Origin: Oscheius tipulae
Lineage: Eukaryota; Nematoda; Chromadorea; Rhabditida; Rhabditidae
Assembly: GCA_037178975.1 (NCBI GenBank)
Contig: JASJZH010000006.1
Location: 5,704,001-5,768,000, forward strand
Direction of reading: 5' to 3'
DNA length: 64,000 nucleotides
This document shows, in pieces, positions 23,704 to 36,300 of the stretch. The translations under genes and the position numbers were made by a program. Position 1 is the stretch's first letter, and every line of letters starts with the position of its first letter. Under the pieces are notes generated by a model, which saw only the letters and a list, made by a program, of their open reading frames with translations, was not told where the DNA came from and did no database searches.

Positions 23704-26700
23704 ATTTGGAGCTGGTGGCTACCTTGAAAGTGTAGCTAGAAGTAAAGTGTTGGATGGTGCAACAGCCGGCTGGGAATTTCGCTGCGTGGCAGCCCAGATA
23801 TAACGTGGCGCCAGACCGCCACGCAGCCAGCTGTACAAGTTACCGTAGTGCAGTTTAGCAGTGGAGCAGGATCTCTAACGGGGCTGCAAATACATAAAAC
23901 TTCTAAAGGTTCAATTTCGAAGTATTAAGGAATATCTTGTGATTTCCAAAACAATGAAAACTGGAAAAAGCGGTGAGCGAAATTTTATTTAAGGTTTCGG
24001 GTAATCTTTTTAGAAAACAAGCACGTATGAGGGTTCTCGCTATTTGGCAGTTTTCATGTACAAACGCGAACCCCACCGATCTTTCGAAAGTTTGAATAAG
24101 AGACATAAAACAGTCATTCGGAATATATCGATCTACGGAAGCTTTAATGTTTCGCAGTTTTTCGTGATAAAACGAATAACACAGGTCTCCCAGAAATATT
24201 TTTGTTCTGGATACTTTTTTCATCACAAAAACATGTAATCATTCAAGACTGAAATCTGATGGAAACGAAATGTGAATAGCAGTCGCATTTGAATCATGAT
24301 GGCGGTATATCAAAGCTAAAATGATGGCACCCGGAATGACTTGATCAGATGCCTGCTCAATCATGACTGTGTCATGCAACACATTCATTTCGAGCCCTAA
24401 ATTAGGAACCGTTGTGATTGCTCGGAATCTTCGCTATAAAACTTATAATTTGGTCCTCATCGTAGAGGATTGCAGTTCTGGCTCCGAAAGCTGATGGACA
24501 CCTTGTTTATCTCACGAACTGGCTGACAGCTTTTTATCTATCCATAGTTTAATCACTCTGTTAGCTCAGAGCAGGAAACGCCTGAGCAAGCAAAAAGAAC
24601 CAATACATGGCTGTCAACGCAAGAATAAGTGTCTTCTAGTCAGAATCTGTCACAAGTATAGATAAACAGGCAATTATGCTCTATCACAACTAAAAATAAA
24701 TTAGTGTGACCCATATTGTTCGCAATTAGTCGCAAACTTGTAATGACATTATGCCTACTATAGTGTAAGGGCTGTGTCTGAATGCTACCAAGTAAGTCAA
24801 CTCTTCCCTTTGTAGTTACGCAACAATGACAGCAAGTGGCGCGCAGCTGGCTCTAGACAAGAACCACTTCTATCTACATCGCATTCATTGCCTCCATTTG
24901 TTTCCAGCACTAGTTCATAGTGGTCATTATGCTCATGCTAAGACATGCATGAGTAGAACCTCAGTCTCAAATTAACGGGCCTTTGATGTCCCAGAAGCCT
25001 TGTGCCTAGTCATTTCCTGTACTCGAGGTAATTCTGTCTCCGTTCGTCAATTTATTTTTATAGGGTTACGAGAGCTGAATCCTCTGGATGTTCAGAATAC
25101 TTTGAATCTGCTCACCCACTCCAGTTTGTCATTTGCTTTTTTGTTTGATAGTAGCACAAAAACTAAGATCTTCAATTCACCCTCTCGGTTAGACGAAGAG
25201 GGCCATAAAATATTTCCGCTGGGAATTAAGAATCGTGTTATGAGTCTCTGTCAAGCGTTCGAAGTCATTTCGCATCGGAGGTCCCCAGTTGGCAGAGAAA
25301 CTTTTTTAATCCTCTTGCCGTCGCCCAAAGGTCTAAAAGAGAAGCAGATGGAACGCTTTTGATACATCCGTCCTCTGTCTCTTCATAATCTGGCTGCGGT
25401 CTTCTTTATGTCCTTAGATACTCCCCTGGGGCAGGGCACTGATGGACGACTTTCTATCGGAAGAGTAGCTGACTATTTATTTGCATTTGTCCACTCATAT
25501 GCATAAACATGTTAACCAACTCTAACAATTTTCACTTCTTTTAATTGCAATTCCATTCCGTGCCACGGATCAGGTCATCTTGTTGTTCTAAGTTATATTT
25601 TGACAGAGCCTTTCTACTATCTTGTGCAACAAAAGTGCAACTCGTTGTTGCTGCATTGAGTTCAGAGACATCCTGACTTTACTTCCCGATAGTTAAAAAA
25701 AAGCAGAGCATCGTCAAATACACACCAATGATCGATTTACTTTATCAAGCACGGCGTGAGTTCGTAGTGGAATACAAAAAGTCCAAAATTACTCACCCGA
25801 TTCATTTGAAAATAGCACACGTTAAGTTCGGAGAAAATTGCACTTTTTACTGTTACCAGCTGCCGAAAGACAGCTTCGCCGCTAACTACTCTTTTTCTAC
25901 TGTGTACTTCTTCCCAAGAGCAACTCGTTCTATCTCAAACTTCAAAGTTGACTTGTAAACTTTCAGGACAAACTACTTGGCAATATTTATCGCTTCCTGT
26001 TCTCGGCCACGGAAAAACAAACAAACATCCAAACAGAGTCCGCCACAGAAACCATCGCGCTTTAGGTAGTAGAGATAAACTACAACATTTTAGGTCAAAA
26101 GTATAATCATCATTAGTTTGAAAAATGAACTCCGTTTGGTTTCCCATGTCATTATGATTTTATAAGAGTTATATATCATTATGTGAACTGAACAGGCACG
26201 GAACGTCCACCATTCAAAGCGGCAAAATTTAAAAAAATGTCCGTTTTCCCAGCAGTTCCCACCCTCTTTCATCTTTCAAAGTTAGTGCGCGGGTTTCACC
26301 GTAATAGTTCCGTATGCGTCGATATGGGAATTGAACAGTCCCTCACATTTAAACGTTTCCTTGAATTGCGTACCTCATACGCAAAGCTATCTTTTTGAAC
26401 AGATAATACTCGTAAGCTCATTTTCCGAATGCTGAATCGGATAACTTGGCACAAATCCTATCATCCACTTCCTTGTTGACCTTTTTTCTTGAATTTTACG
26501 TCAAAACTGCAAAAATCTGAAAGTGCAAAGAGCTATGCAAAAGTCTTTCTGCAAAAAAGCAACGAACACTTGTTATGAAACAAGTTGCTCTGACAGTTTA
26601 TGACCGCCATATTTTACGCGCATCTGTGCTCGGCGCGACTGTGAAGGAGCCACAAACACCACAACATCTATTACAAACTCACTGACTCTCCCCAGTTTTC

Positions 26701-27530
26701 TACCAATCCTAATCAAAACTTCGTTTCAGGTTCTTTATGCAGCAAACCTTTGGTATCTAGCCTGTATAAGTCGACGTAGCAAACATAGATATTCCTATTA
26801 CTTAATAGTACAATCATTTGCAACATTAAGGTGTTGTGCCCTCACTATCCAATCATTCTGACCGCTGACGCGTACTAATAGAGCTCTGATTTGGACTGGC
26901 CACCAGGTTTCGTATGTCAAATTGGCCGTGACCTTGTGTCCACTTCAACATGTCCATCTGGAAGTGTTGCTGTTTGTTCACCTGGGCTCCACTGGTTATT
27001 CTCATCGTTTGGTGTTGTCATCATGTTAGTGGAGGTCAGTTTTTCATGTTTCCTCTTTGGGTTGCTGCAGTTGCCGAACTAGACTCGGACATTAATTGGA
27101 GCTATTTTTGCACCATTTGCCTTGTTTGTTACTCAAAATGACCATGAGACTCTCAGCTGATTGTGACGCAAAAATTCCATCTAACTGTCTCCAACCCTGT
27201 TGATCACCAAGAGTCAGACATGTCGATGGCCTCTCCGAATGGTGCTGTTTTTCTTCCATAAGTATTTTCGATGGACTTTCCCATGAATGGGCTTGTTTAA
27301 AAGTGAAAAACATTTGATTAAGCGCACATTCATCCTTTCTGAGGGCGACCGTGTTTTGAAAAACATTAGTCTAGAGTCTAGAAATCTAAAAGTAGTCAGG
27401 AAATTCAGGCGCATGCTACCATTGTCTTTCCTCGGAGAACGATCTGAATCCATCCTTGAGGAGACATCTCAGAACACAGCACGACGTCTTTTTTTGGCAG
27501 CAAGGCATTCAATGGCCGGCATGCAGGTTG
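23704..27530. other. Long intergenic stretch, no gene recognised
   Basis: About 3.8 kb. The left end is the eEF1G promoter; around 23760-23830 it is more GC-rich, with short inverted similarity around GCTGCGTGGC and GCCACGCAGC. The rest is AT-richer with only short frames and no recognisable domain. The first exon of the Ly-6-like gene may lie in its right end. Confidence 0.45.
23777..23829. repeat. Imperfect inverted repeat near the eEF1G promoter
   Basis: GCTGCGTGGC (about 23780-23789) and its near reverse complement GCCACGCAGC (about 23818-23827) face each other with about 28 bp between them, 75-125 bp upstream of the eEF1G start. They could form a hairpin or be paired protein-binding sites; the function is unknown. 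Confidence 0.5.
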
Positions 27531-27534
27531 AGGA

Positions 27535-28618
27535 GACAGTTGTCTTTCAAATGTGAGGTTCAGTGCCGAAGTCGATCCTCAGAACCCTTCAATCGAGGCT
27601 CAAATTTGTTCCACATACGATCTCTGCGTCACGCTCCAGCCTAATGTGAATGGTAGGTGACCCAACACACTGATATTTTCGAAAATGGTAGATCTAAGGT
27701 TAAGTTGGAGGGTGAGATCAGCAAACGTGCAGCGTGTTAGGCAGTGTTATGCAAACATTTTTGAAATTTATAGTCTGCTCAAACATGTCTTTCAGAGTTT
27801 AGGGAGAATTTTGATAAGCTTTTTTGTGGTTTCAGGTAGTATTACAATTTCTAGATTGTATGAGACTATGAAAATACTTCTAGTCACGAAATATCGAAAA
27901 ATAGACCTCTAGACTACTAAATATGAATACCGCACACCCCTTAAGAATAAAGTGGTCTCTATCATTTTCATCGCAGCATACAATTTCAAAATAGCATTTC
28001 AAACAATAACAACCAAGTAGATGACTCAAAGTGCTGGTCCCTCACTTTTCCCAAAACTTTGCTGACCGGAAAGCATGAACTGAAGAACCACACCCTGTAT
28101 ATTGACTACTACGACAGGTTACTGATCTAAAGATAGCAAACGCGGTTATTGTCGTGGAATAAGGTCAACTCTAGTTGCAGTACGGCAGCGAACATCTTCA
28201 AAAGGCGACAACAAACAGCGTCGTAGTTCCTTATCACACTCTAACTATAGGTTCGACCTTCGTGGTCCGTGGCTGTCTGGAGAACGTCTTACGTATAACA
28301 TGGAGAGAAGACCGTCGTCTTCATAAGGAAGGGTTAATACTAATCCTGTTAAACTATATTATATCCAATATATTTAGATGCTTCATGGTACGATCAATCC
28401 CTATGTATCCGAACAAGAACATTCTTGACTATGTCATTTGCGTGTGTCGAGGAGATTACTGTAACAGCCAAGCTGCTGTTGGTTACGTTGATGGCATTGT
28501 GGATCTCCTGCTGGATTCAGTCCTTCAAATTTCTGGCAAAGATGATGAAGCTAGCGCAGTAAGCTCCGCAGCCTCCGTTTTCACCGCTCTCACCCTACTG
28601 ACTGTTGCTCTTCACTGA
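27535..28618 (+). CDS. Ly-6/three-finger-type GPI-anchored protein (5' end incomplete)
   Basis: Three 3' exons join in phase: about 27535-27652, 28251-28332 and 28378-28618. They encode a small Cys-rich ectodomain with CLSNVRF, QICSTYDLC, VVRGCLENVL, EGCFMVRSIP and the closing ICVCRGDYCN. The last matches the CxCxxDxCN end of Ly-6/uPAR-type three-finger domains. After this comes a linker and a final hydrophobic segment (SVFTALTLLTVALH) with small residues before it, as in a GPI-attachment signal. The first exon, with a signal peptide, was not found with confidence; it should lie upstream of 27535. Nematodes carry many such Ly-6-related proteins, several acting at neurons, but the role here is not known. 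The 598-nt intron (27653-28250) is long for this window. Confidence 0.62.
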
Positions 28619-31168
28619 TTGAACTCAATTGACCGGTATCATATGTTGCTTACACATCCGACCCTCTGGTTGTAGAGGATGAATTGTTATTATTCAAACG
28701 ATAATTGTAATCTGGATGGTTGCAGCAGAAAAAGCCCTAATTGTGCTCACGGTTCTCCTCTACCTAGCCCGATTGTAGTTCTGCTAATTGGCTCTTATTC
28801 ATGTCGGAAGGTTACTACAATCAGAGAGATACAGGAAGTCGAGAAATCAAAAGACCCCGGAGTTTCATGAAAATTTTCAAAAGATTTATTGCACATGGCT
28901 TATTCAACTCTGTTTGTACTGGCTTAGAAATGTTTTCTTCCAGGGCTTGGTTTGCAATTCAACGGCTTCTTTTGAAGCAATAATCACATATCTGCTAAAC
29001 CATATGCTCCAAATCAAAAATATGGCAGATGTTTTGTAAAAGCAGTGCACTCCTACACCAGCTGGAATTGTAATGTTCGTTAACAATTCATAGGTTCAGC
29101 GAAATGTAATCGAGTCGAAACGGAACACAGAGTGCATGATAGTATAGTTGTATAGTTTGTTCGTACCTTCGGCAAAAGATCAAGCCTGATGCCATTATTT
29201 TAAAATTTGACTGCGTTCAATGGAATTTTGCAAACCCCGTCAGCTTACGCCGGCTAATTTATGTCCAAAAGGATACAAGATGCCAAGGCTATCTTCCTTG
29301 GAACTGCCTGTTGACGAATAGTCATTTCAGTGGTGATCCTTGATAGTCTCCTCTTCCATGAATGGGAAGAATCTGGCGACCATGTGGGGTCTCTTGCGAC
29401 CACAAAGATCCGTTTGATTAGTTTGTTTTGCATTGTAAGTATTCGAGAAATATTATAAGTGATCAGCCTTCTCTTGTGTGTTGTGAGGGTGGGTAAATTA
29501 AATCATAACACAGTTCTCTACGAACTCTAGCCAGACCGAACTAATCTCGGAACAAGAAGCTCGAGCAATTATAAGGAAAAGATGTAATGTGAAGCAGTCC
29601 TGCAGAACAACATTTCTTTATACGGTACATGAACCTGAAACTTTGATCCCAGCCAGACGCTCCTGTTTTGAAAGATCCGTGAGCGTCATCACCAACTTAT
29701 GCGGTAAAATCACAAAAGTTCAGAAAGCAGATCCAGCCTCGATCCTTCCAACCAAGTTAATCGTTCTTACGGTGCAATAGGACCACTCATGTGGAAGTGT
29801 TTTGGCGATTAAATGGGTTCCGGAGAAACGATAATGATCGAGTAGATGTTTCCCCAAAATGACGCAGAGAGCTATAAAGCAGTGATATCCTCTTATCTTG
29901 TGTACATCCATCTGGTGGAATTTGGCAGATTCTGTCCAAAAAGACATGATTAATACTGAACATCCAAAACTAGTGTTCTCTGGAAAAGAAGCCATGCTAC
30001 ACTTTTCCAATTCGACCACCCTTTGCTGGCTTTTGGAAGCCTCGTGGAAAGAATCCTTGTCGCTAAAAGGTCAATTACTCGGAAGCCTTGTAATTTAGTC
30101 TCAATTCTTTGAAAATTATACACACAATGGCCAATCACAAGGCCCTGGTCAACAAATTATTCTGTCTTTCAATCGGGTCTCAGATGGTTTTCTATTAGTT
30201 CACCTGGTTCAGAGATGCTTTGTGTCCAGGAGGGGGAGGGGAGGGAAAACAACAACAACAAGTCTACTGATTAATGTATTGAAGTACTGGATCAGGAGCT
30301 GCTGAAGTTCACAGTAGAGATCAGCAGAAAGGCTTTACTGGAAAAGACCGGTCAACTTGTATTAAATTCTGGATTAAATTCTTACTTCTTGTGTTTGGCT
30401 TGCAGAAAGGGCTCAAGGTTAGAGGGATAAGTCCAATCACATGCTGATCGGTTCAGTTCAAGTATCAAAGCCTCGGAGGGCTTCGCAAAACATATCTTTT
30501 AAGCTTTCTGACTATTTTCCCCAAACATTTCAAGCGGAAAGAAGACGGAGCGATTTCCTCTACATTTTTATCCCATAGAAGCCTTCCTGAAAAAGATGAA
30601 CATAAAGGAGTCTAATGGAGTGTTCTGGTGAATAGAACGAAAAAGTCCTTTGGTGCATTACTCAGTCTTTGCCATTGATAACTGTACCCTTGAATAGTCA
30701 CTTCCTAGAATGTAATCGGCATGAAAAGGGCTAGAAGTCACAAGTGTAGGTCTACCTCGATCCTTGGAATATCAAGAGGTTTATCTGGAATCATGCTGAA
30801 CTCAGTGTTCTGTAATTTCATAGAAGAAGCTAATGCATACGATTGCGATTGACATTAGAGTCATAGTCCAAATATCGTCACCCGCTGAGAAGGTTGCAAG
30901 TTTCATATTGAGAAGATTAAGCTCCTTTTGCATGCTGATCTTACTGTCTCTTGGAAAGAACATTTGCATCGTTGAGGTCATTTGCACAGGGCGTGGTGAG
31001 AGCACAGTAAGACAAGAACACTGATGTTAGTTTATATACGCTTTATTGCAATACTTAGAGTATAAAGCCATAGTCATTGAGACTCAGTGTTTGAGATCAC
31101 AGTAGCAATTGCCCCCCCCTCGGAATAGTAGTTACACTAGCCTATACACGAAGAACACGGTTTGACAG
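28619..31168. other. Intergenic, no gene recognised
   Basis: About 2.5 kb with short frames only. A G-rich run at about 30228-30245 and the poly(A) signal of the downstream minus-strand gene (AATAAA complement near 31042) are the only marks seen. Confidence 0.45.
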
Positions 31169-31629
31169 TTAGGCGGTTACGACCGGAATGGATAGTAAAG
31201 TTGATACACGTCGTCCAAAGGCTAGGATGGATTTCTGGATTCTTTCGGCACGAGAATTGACACGCTCTCTTGGCACAGCTGGTACACTCTGTGACCTGAC
31301 GATAGCCATCTTCACGACTGGAGCCACCTGAGTCGCGAGTGGTGATCCCTCCATCATGAAGAAACTGTTCATTCGTGGTCGTGCGTCTGAAAACAGATTG
31401 TAAGCTGGAAGTTACTTAAACAGTACAATCAGCGGATAAATTGTTTAAAGCACTGCTTACCTTGTTCTTTCTGTTCGGTGACAGCTCGAGAGAGCTCCAC
31501 ACAGCTGGCAGTAAAAAGCTGACAGCGAGCACGTCGAAGAATATTGTGTCGTGCTTGTGGTCGGTCGTCTGTAGACTGTATAGCCTTTCTCTGTGGAGGA
31601 AAATGATCCATGGGAAACTCGAAGATCAT
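31169..31629 (-). CDS. Orphan protein, copy A of a two-member family
   Basis: Two exons, 31461-31629 and 31169-31386, joined by a 74-nt intron, give about 128 residues. I do not recognise the family. The protein begins MIFEFPMDHFPPQR, has a central TASCVELSRAV, is Arg-rich in its second half and ends VSTLLSIPVVTA. It has no signal peptide or membrane segment. A second copy at 35708-36160 shares the start, the centre and the end, with an intron in the same phase and place; this is strong evidence that both are real genes. A TATATAAG box lies about 35 bp upstream of the ATG, and an AATAAA signal lies about 125 bp after the stop. Confidence 0.72.
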
Positions 31630-31659
31630 CGTGGAAGGTGCCTCAATGTCTTCTGTTCA

Positions 31660-31700
31660 CTTATATACTGGACACACCCAGCCGAGTCCCGCCCCTTTCA
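31660..31700 (-). promoter_or_regulatory. TATA box and GC box of orphan copy A
   Basis: Read on the minus strand, GTATATAAG (about 31661-31669) is preceded by GGGGCGGG (about 31688-31697). The TATA box is so close to the ATG at 31629 that the 5' UTR would be only a few bases. Confidence 0.55.
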
Positions 31701-34700
31701 TGAAAAAGGAAAGAAACGGTGCAGACAGAGAAAAAGGAAAAGCAGAAGTAACAAGAACCAGGTTTTTAGATACGCTAACCATTTTTTGATACCAGAAAGG
31801 TGGCATTGTTTCCCCGGTTGCGTCAACAACCAAGTGTACGCAAAGTTCGCTGCCTTGCATAAGAGTTCATTATGTTAAATCAGTGATCGGAAGAGGTGCT
31901 TCTTTTAGATTTACACTCTCGCTGAAGAATAGATAAGTTATAAAAATAGTTCAGTCCCCTTGCTAAAGGAAGAAATGAGGATAAGGATCATTGTATCTAA
32001 GTAGCGAAACCCTTGATAGGATTCCACTCAAAAAGAACTGGAATTACCACGGATTAATTGAATCAGCTATATTAGGATCCAGCATGGAGATTAAGCCTTG
32101 CTGGATATAGGATAAGAAGTTAATCTTGTAGAGATGTCAAGGGTCGTCCCCTTGTTCTAATTTGGAAAGACGAGAGTTCTTTGCACTAGGGCGACTAGAA
32201 ATAGAACAGGTCCTTGTTTTATTTAACAAACGGTCAGAAAATAACATCATAAGATGAGTGGTGTTCTATAATGTCCCATCGCTAAATCAGTTAAACAATG
32301 CAATTTTTTATCGTCATCATTATTTATGAGATAGTTTTGAAAGCCAGGTGTTCATTCTTTATTCCAAAACTCCTACAACTTTCATTATCAAAACCTCAGA
32401 TCAGAGCCCAGCTGTCGTTCCCATAGATGCTTTCGAATGTCTATAGTTGGGAAAAGGTCGTTAAAATAAAAAATTAGAATTTTTCATTGCAACCACACAG
32501 AGCTCTTAAGACCGAACGTCAATGAGGGTTGAGGAAATCAAATAAGATACTGTGTCTTGTTCCCGGATCGAACACGCTCATCGTATTCACCAGATCATGT
32601 TTACGGGTCGACTACAAACGAGTCACTCAAAAGTGATGTACTCCAAATCACCAGACTTCCAATGTGGGGGAGGCTCATTCAACCAGGTACTTACAATACT
32701 CTGAATAGTATTCTATAGCCTGTCTATGCTCCAATCTAGTTAAGTTACCGGCAGATCAGCATCTTTGTGTTAATACCACCCATAGAAGTTTCTGTGAAAG
32801 GTCTCGTCAACTCCTGTTCTATCAGTGAAGCATTCACGAACCCAAATTGTTGCATTGTAGTTAATGGGATTAGATCCTTCAAGGTATGCTCATACAAGGA
32901 AAAGCCAGCCGAATATAGAAGTTCAGACGGAGCAAATCGTGGATTCGATCAAGTTGGAACCAGGCGCAATACTGGGGCATACTGTAGTCTTTCGGGGAAC
33001 GACGCGATACGATCGTTAACTGATGACGATCTTCTTTCTGACCCGTGTTACTCACTCCTTAGGAATTCAAGTAAAAGGATGATGTACACCAAGTCACAAA
33101 CACAATTTGGCTAACCATGACCCTTTTCATAATGTCCTGTCCACCCGACCTGTTCTGTTTTCCTGAGAAATAATCTGTGAGCATGCAGTTCACCGAAAAT
33201 GCGCGCGAACAACATGGCGTCAAAATTTATTGCAGGATACGAGAGACATACGGTCGTACAGTTCTGTGACGTCACTTTTCGCCAGATCGAACATCATTTT
33301 ATTGTCTCAGACGAGACGTTTTTAACATGTATACCTCTCAGCAGATTTATCAGTTTACTTCGGGCTTCAGATCCCTTCAAGTTCCGAAAGAACACATGGG
33401 CATGGAGATTGCTCTCCAAGTTGTTCCATCCACAGATTAATCCCTCCAAAGGGCTAAATAATCCGATGCAGAACTTCTTCTTTTCTTGTGCTAAAGAGTA
33501 CTGCACTGGTGGAGAACAACTTGGAAACTTTGACGCAAGCATACCCTTAACAGATGAGGAACAAGCTACTCTGATCTTGTGAGATCTAGGCAGCTCGACA
33601 AAAAAGGTCAGCGGATTACGGTAGCTACGTAGAAATTCGCCAAATCCATACCAAAGCCAGTCCCGCACAGTTCAACATCCAATATTTTTGTTGCTAATGG
33701 CCATCTGGCCGAAGCGAAGAGAAAAGCAATTAAACTTGGACCTGTTTTCTCTTCTTTCACTAGAATGAAATCATATAACCCGCGAGAACAGGTGGTCCTG
33801 TTTTTCTTTGCATAACTTTCTAGTTCCTTGATTGCTTTCGAGACCCTCAGAAGAGATCTGAACGAAACTTAAACCAATTAAATTAAATGTCGTAGGTTCA
33901 CACAGTCACCCGTTCACATCCGGAGAAGTGCGTCAAATTACGAATCAAATATCTGCGTGTTTTTGAAAGTTTCCTTGTACTGTGATGCTTGTGAAATCAG
34001 TTATTCCTCGAACCCATGGTTTTTGACCAGGTTTGTAGTTGAGAAACAAGAAACCAAGTTGGCAGGCCCAGCCTTCGAGAGGTCATTGTTCTAGTAAACC
34101 AAAAGTGGAACCAGACCATGACCAAATGAGACGAAAAGGTGACAGTTCGGAAGTCGCAGTCTAGGGGTGCGACTTGTTGTAAAAGAGTGTGTTGTCTTTG
34201 TGACGAGGGGGCGACGCCCCAAGCCACAAGCTTGCAAACAGCATTTACGATCCGGTGAGACATGTTTCAGAAAACCGGCAAACCGTCTTCTTCGTTGCAA
34301 CACTGCACAGTCATCTCTCAGTTTCGGATCACACCAGCAAACTTTTTTTTCATTCTTGTTAAAAGACACCGTTAACTGCAGCAGGAAGCACGAGGATTTG
34401 AACCACATTTCTGTCTAATCGTAGTTGTTGGCCTGAACAAAGGTGTTCTCTTGAGCTCAACTTCCTTTGATTGGGTAGCCACAAGAGGGAACTTTCCTTC
34501 ATGGGATGTCTCTATTGAATAGCTGGATAAATGAGAAAAGTAATGAGAGTTTTGTCCAAAAAACAGACCTGATTCCACTTATCACGCTCGGTCAGATACC
34601 AACTATCTGTGCTTTTCATTAGAAACATCATCACCCACATCACAAAACAATATTCGGAACGTGCCCCATCAAAGAGAGGGACCCAGAAACAAGTATGTCT

Positions 34701-35707
34701 AGGGGCAGTGCTGCGCGGGTGGGGCTAAACACGAGAGAAAAACCCCAAAGCATGAATCACCACACGTGAGCTGTGACGCAATTTCTTCTCGACTCCTCCG
34801 TAAATTCTTAGGCGCGTAGTTTGTTTCGAAACAAATTTGTTGTGATTTCACATCTATTGCGAAATATTGAACAGAAAAAGTGTAAAATCATGTCGAAATA
34901 GTCAGCATTCAACAAAACTTCCTCATAAAACTCAAGCAAGTACGAAAATATCATCAATTCCGCAAACTTGAATGAAATGACATTATACGAGGAAGCAAAA
35001 CAGTACCTTTGACATTGTTAAAATAAACCATTTAGAACGCGTTGACGTCGGTTAGACAATGATCTCTTAACAAGGTTACGCGTTTCTACCTGCAGTTTGT
35101 AATTTCAACCCGGTACTAGAGAAGCTACAACCTGCCCAGTAGGTGAAGGCACACAATCAGTGAAAGCACCAGAGAAATGGGGCATAGTCCGTGAACTGGT
35201 GTCCTGCTCCTTATGTCCGTTTCTGCAAAAAACGAGCTACTGATGCATTGCCACAGCGGAGAGCAGGAAGAATAGAGCAAAGAACACTCCCACAAAAGAT
35301 ACGCGTTGACTTGTTTATCGTCTATTGACCCAAGGAGTGATCTCCAGAGTTAACATGTTGATTTCTGCACGTGTTGGGGCACGAGTTGAGATTTTTCGGG
35401 AATCTTGACCTTCCAATATAAATAGAAGACAATTACGTAGTAAGACTTTTTATTTTTAACTATGGTTTTACCAAAAAGGTAATAAACAAGTTAGAGAGAT
35501 TGCACTAGCTGGGCTGGCTGAGTTCACTTCAGAAATGACAGAGATCGGGGCAACAAAGCACTTGTGGGACCATTTAAAGCTCGCGTGGGGGTTACCGGTA
35601 TGGAAAGGAGATCACAGTTACGAGATCGGAGCAACCTACAAAGCGACTAGAAGACCTAAGTAAACAACCTAAAACCTTCCATATACCTATAAGTTATAGG
35701 ATGTCAA
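31701..35707. other. Intergenic, no gene recognised
   Basis: About 4 kb between the two orphan copies. The longest open stretch (33199-33582, +) has no recognisable domain and no paralogue here, so I do not call it. The downstream end contains the likely poly(A) signal of copy B (AATAAA complement near 35447). Confidence 0.45.
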
Positions 35708-36160
35708 TTATGCTGTTACAGTGGGAATGGAGAGGGTACTGACGATCCTCTCGCACAGAGAAGGCTTTCGTGTTGGTTCAGGTAGACTGACACGTCCGAC
35801 TGGAGGCACACTGAATGATAGACGCGGTAGTCTGTCCATTGTAGCCAGTGAGTGTGTTGAGGCCGATTTGCCAAAGTTGAATGTAGCACGAGTAACTGAA
35901 AACAGAAGAATAAGTATTGATATGAATAGAATTGAACAGCCAAATTAACACTTGAGAGATATCAAGTATCCTACCGTTAAATGAAAAGTATTCTCACCTG
36001 TGGGTTCCTCATTGACAGCTCGACTAATCTCCTGACAGGATGCACTGGAGAAAGGCATTTTGAGTCCGAGGGTTGTTCTGTTGCCTTCTGTCCTGCTGAT
36101 GGCCGATGGTGAAACTGTCCGGCTGGCAGGGAAGTGGTCAATGGGCAGTTCGAATATCAT
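35708..36160 (-). CDS. Orphan protein, copy B of a two-member family
   Basis: Two exons, 35998-36160 and 35708-35895, with a 102-nt intron, give about 116 residues. It matches copy A at three places: start MIFELPIDHFPASR, centre SASCQEISRAV just before the intron, and end VSTLSIPTVTA. Between these points the copies have diverged, especially in exon 2, which here is Ser/Pro/Arg-rich. There is no signal peptide or membrane segment. A TATATAAGG box about 105 bp upstream follows a GC box. The two copies lie on the same strand about 4 kb apart, so a tandem duplication is likely, and the constraint at the ends suggests short functional motifs. Confidence 0.72.
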
Positions 36161-36261
36161 AATGAAGTACTTAGAGTACGAGTAGTTAATATGAGAGTAG
36201 ATAAGAGTGAGTGCTTGCTGTTTCCCGGAGGGAAGAATGCGTTGTAGCAGCACAGGCTGTT

Positions 36262-36300
36262 CGCCTTATATATCAGGCATATCGGAGGGGCGGGGCCGCA
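36262..36300 (-). promoter_or_regulatory. TATA box and GC box of orphan copy B
   Basis: On the minus strand, GCCCCGCCCCTCC (about 36285-36297) is followed after about 12 bp by ATATATAAGGCGAACAG. Copy A has TATATAAGTGAACAG at the corresponding place, so the core promoter is conserved between the copies. Confidence 0.58.

Noticed and set aside
31100-31125. An eight-C run (GCCCCCCCCTC) near the 3' end of orphan copy A
   Set aside because: A simple homopolymer without partner or context; noted only as a possible sequencing weak spot.
32560-32590. CGGATCGAACAC resembling a minus-strand tRNA T-loop
   Set aside because: No stem pairing and no second half of a cloverleaf.
33199-33582. A 127-codon plus-strand open frame
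   Set aside because: No domain, no splice context and no paralogue; its composition is compatible with chance in a desert of this size.
34376-34420. A GATTTGAACC stretch resembling the T-loop of a tRNA on the minus strand
   Set aside because: The flanking bases do not pair as a T-stem, and no anticodon, D-arm or acceptor pairing could be drawn.
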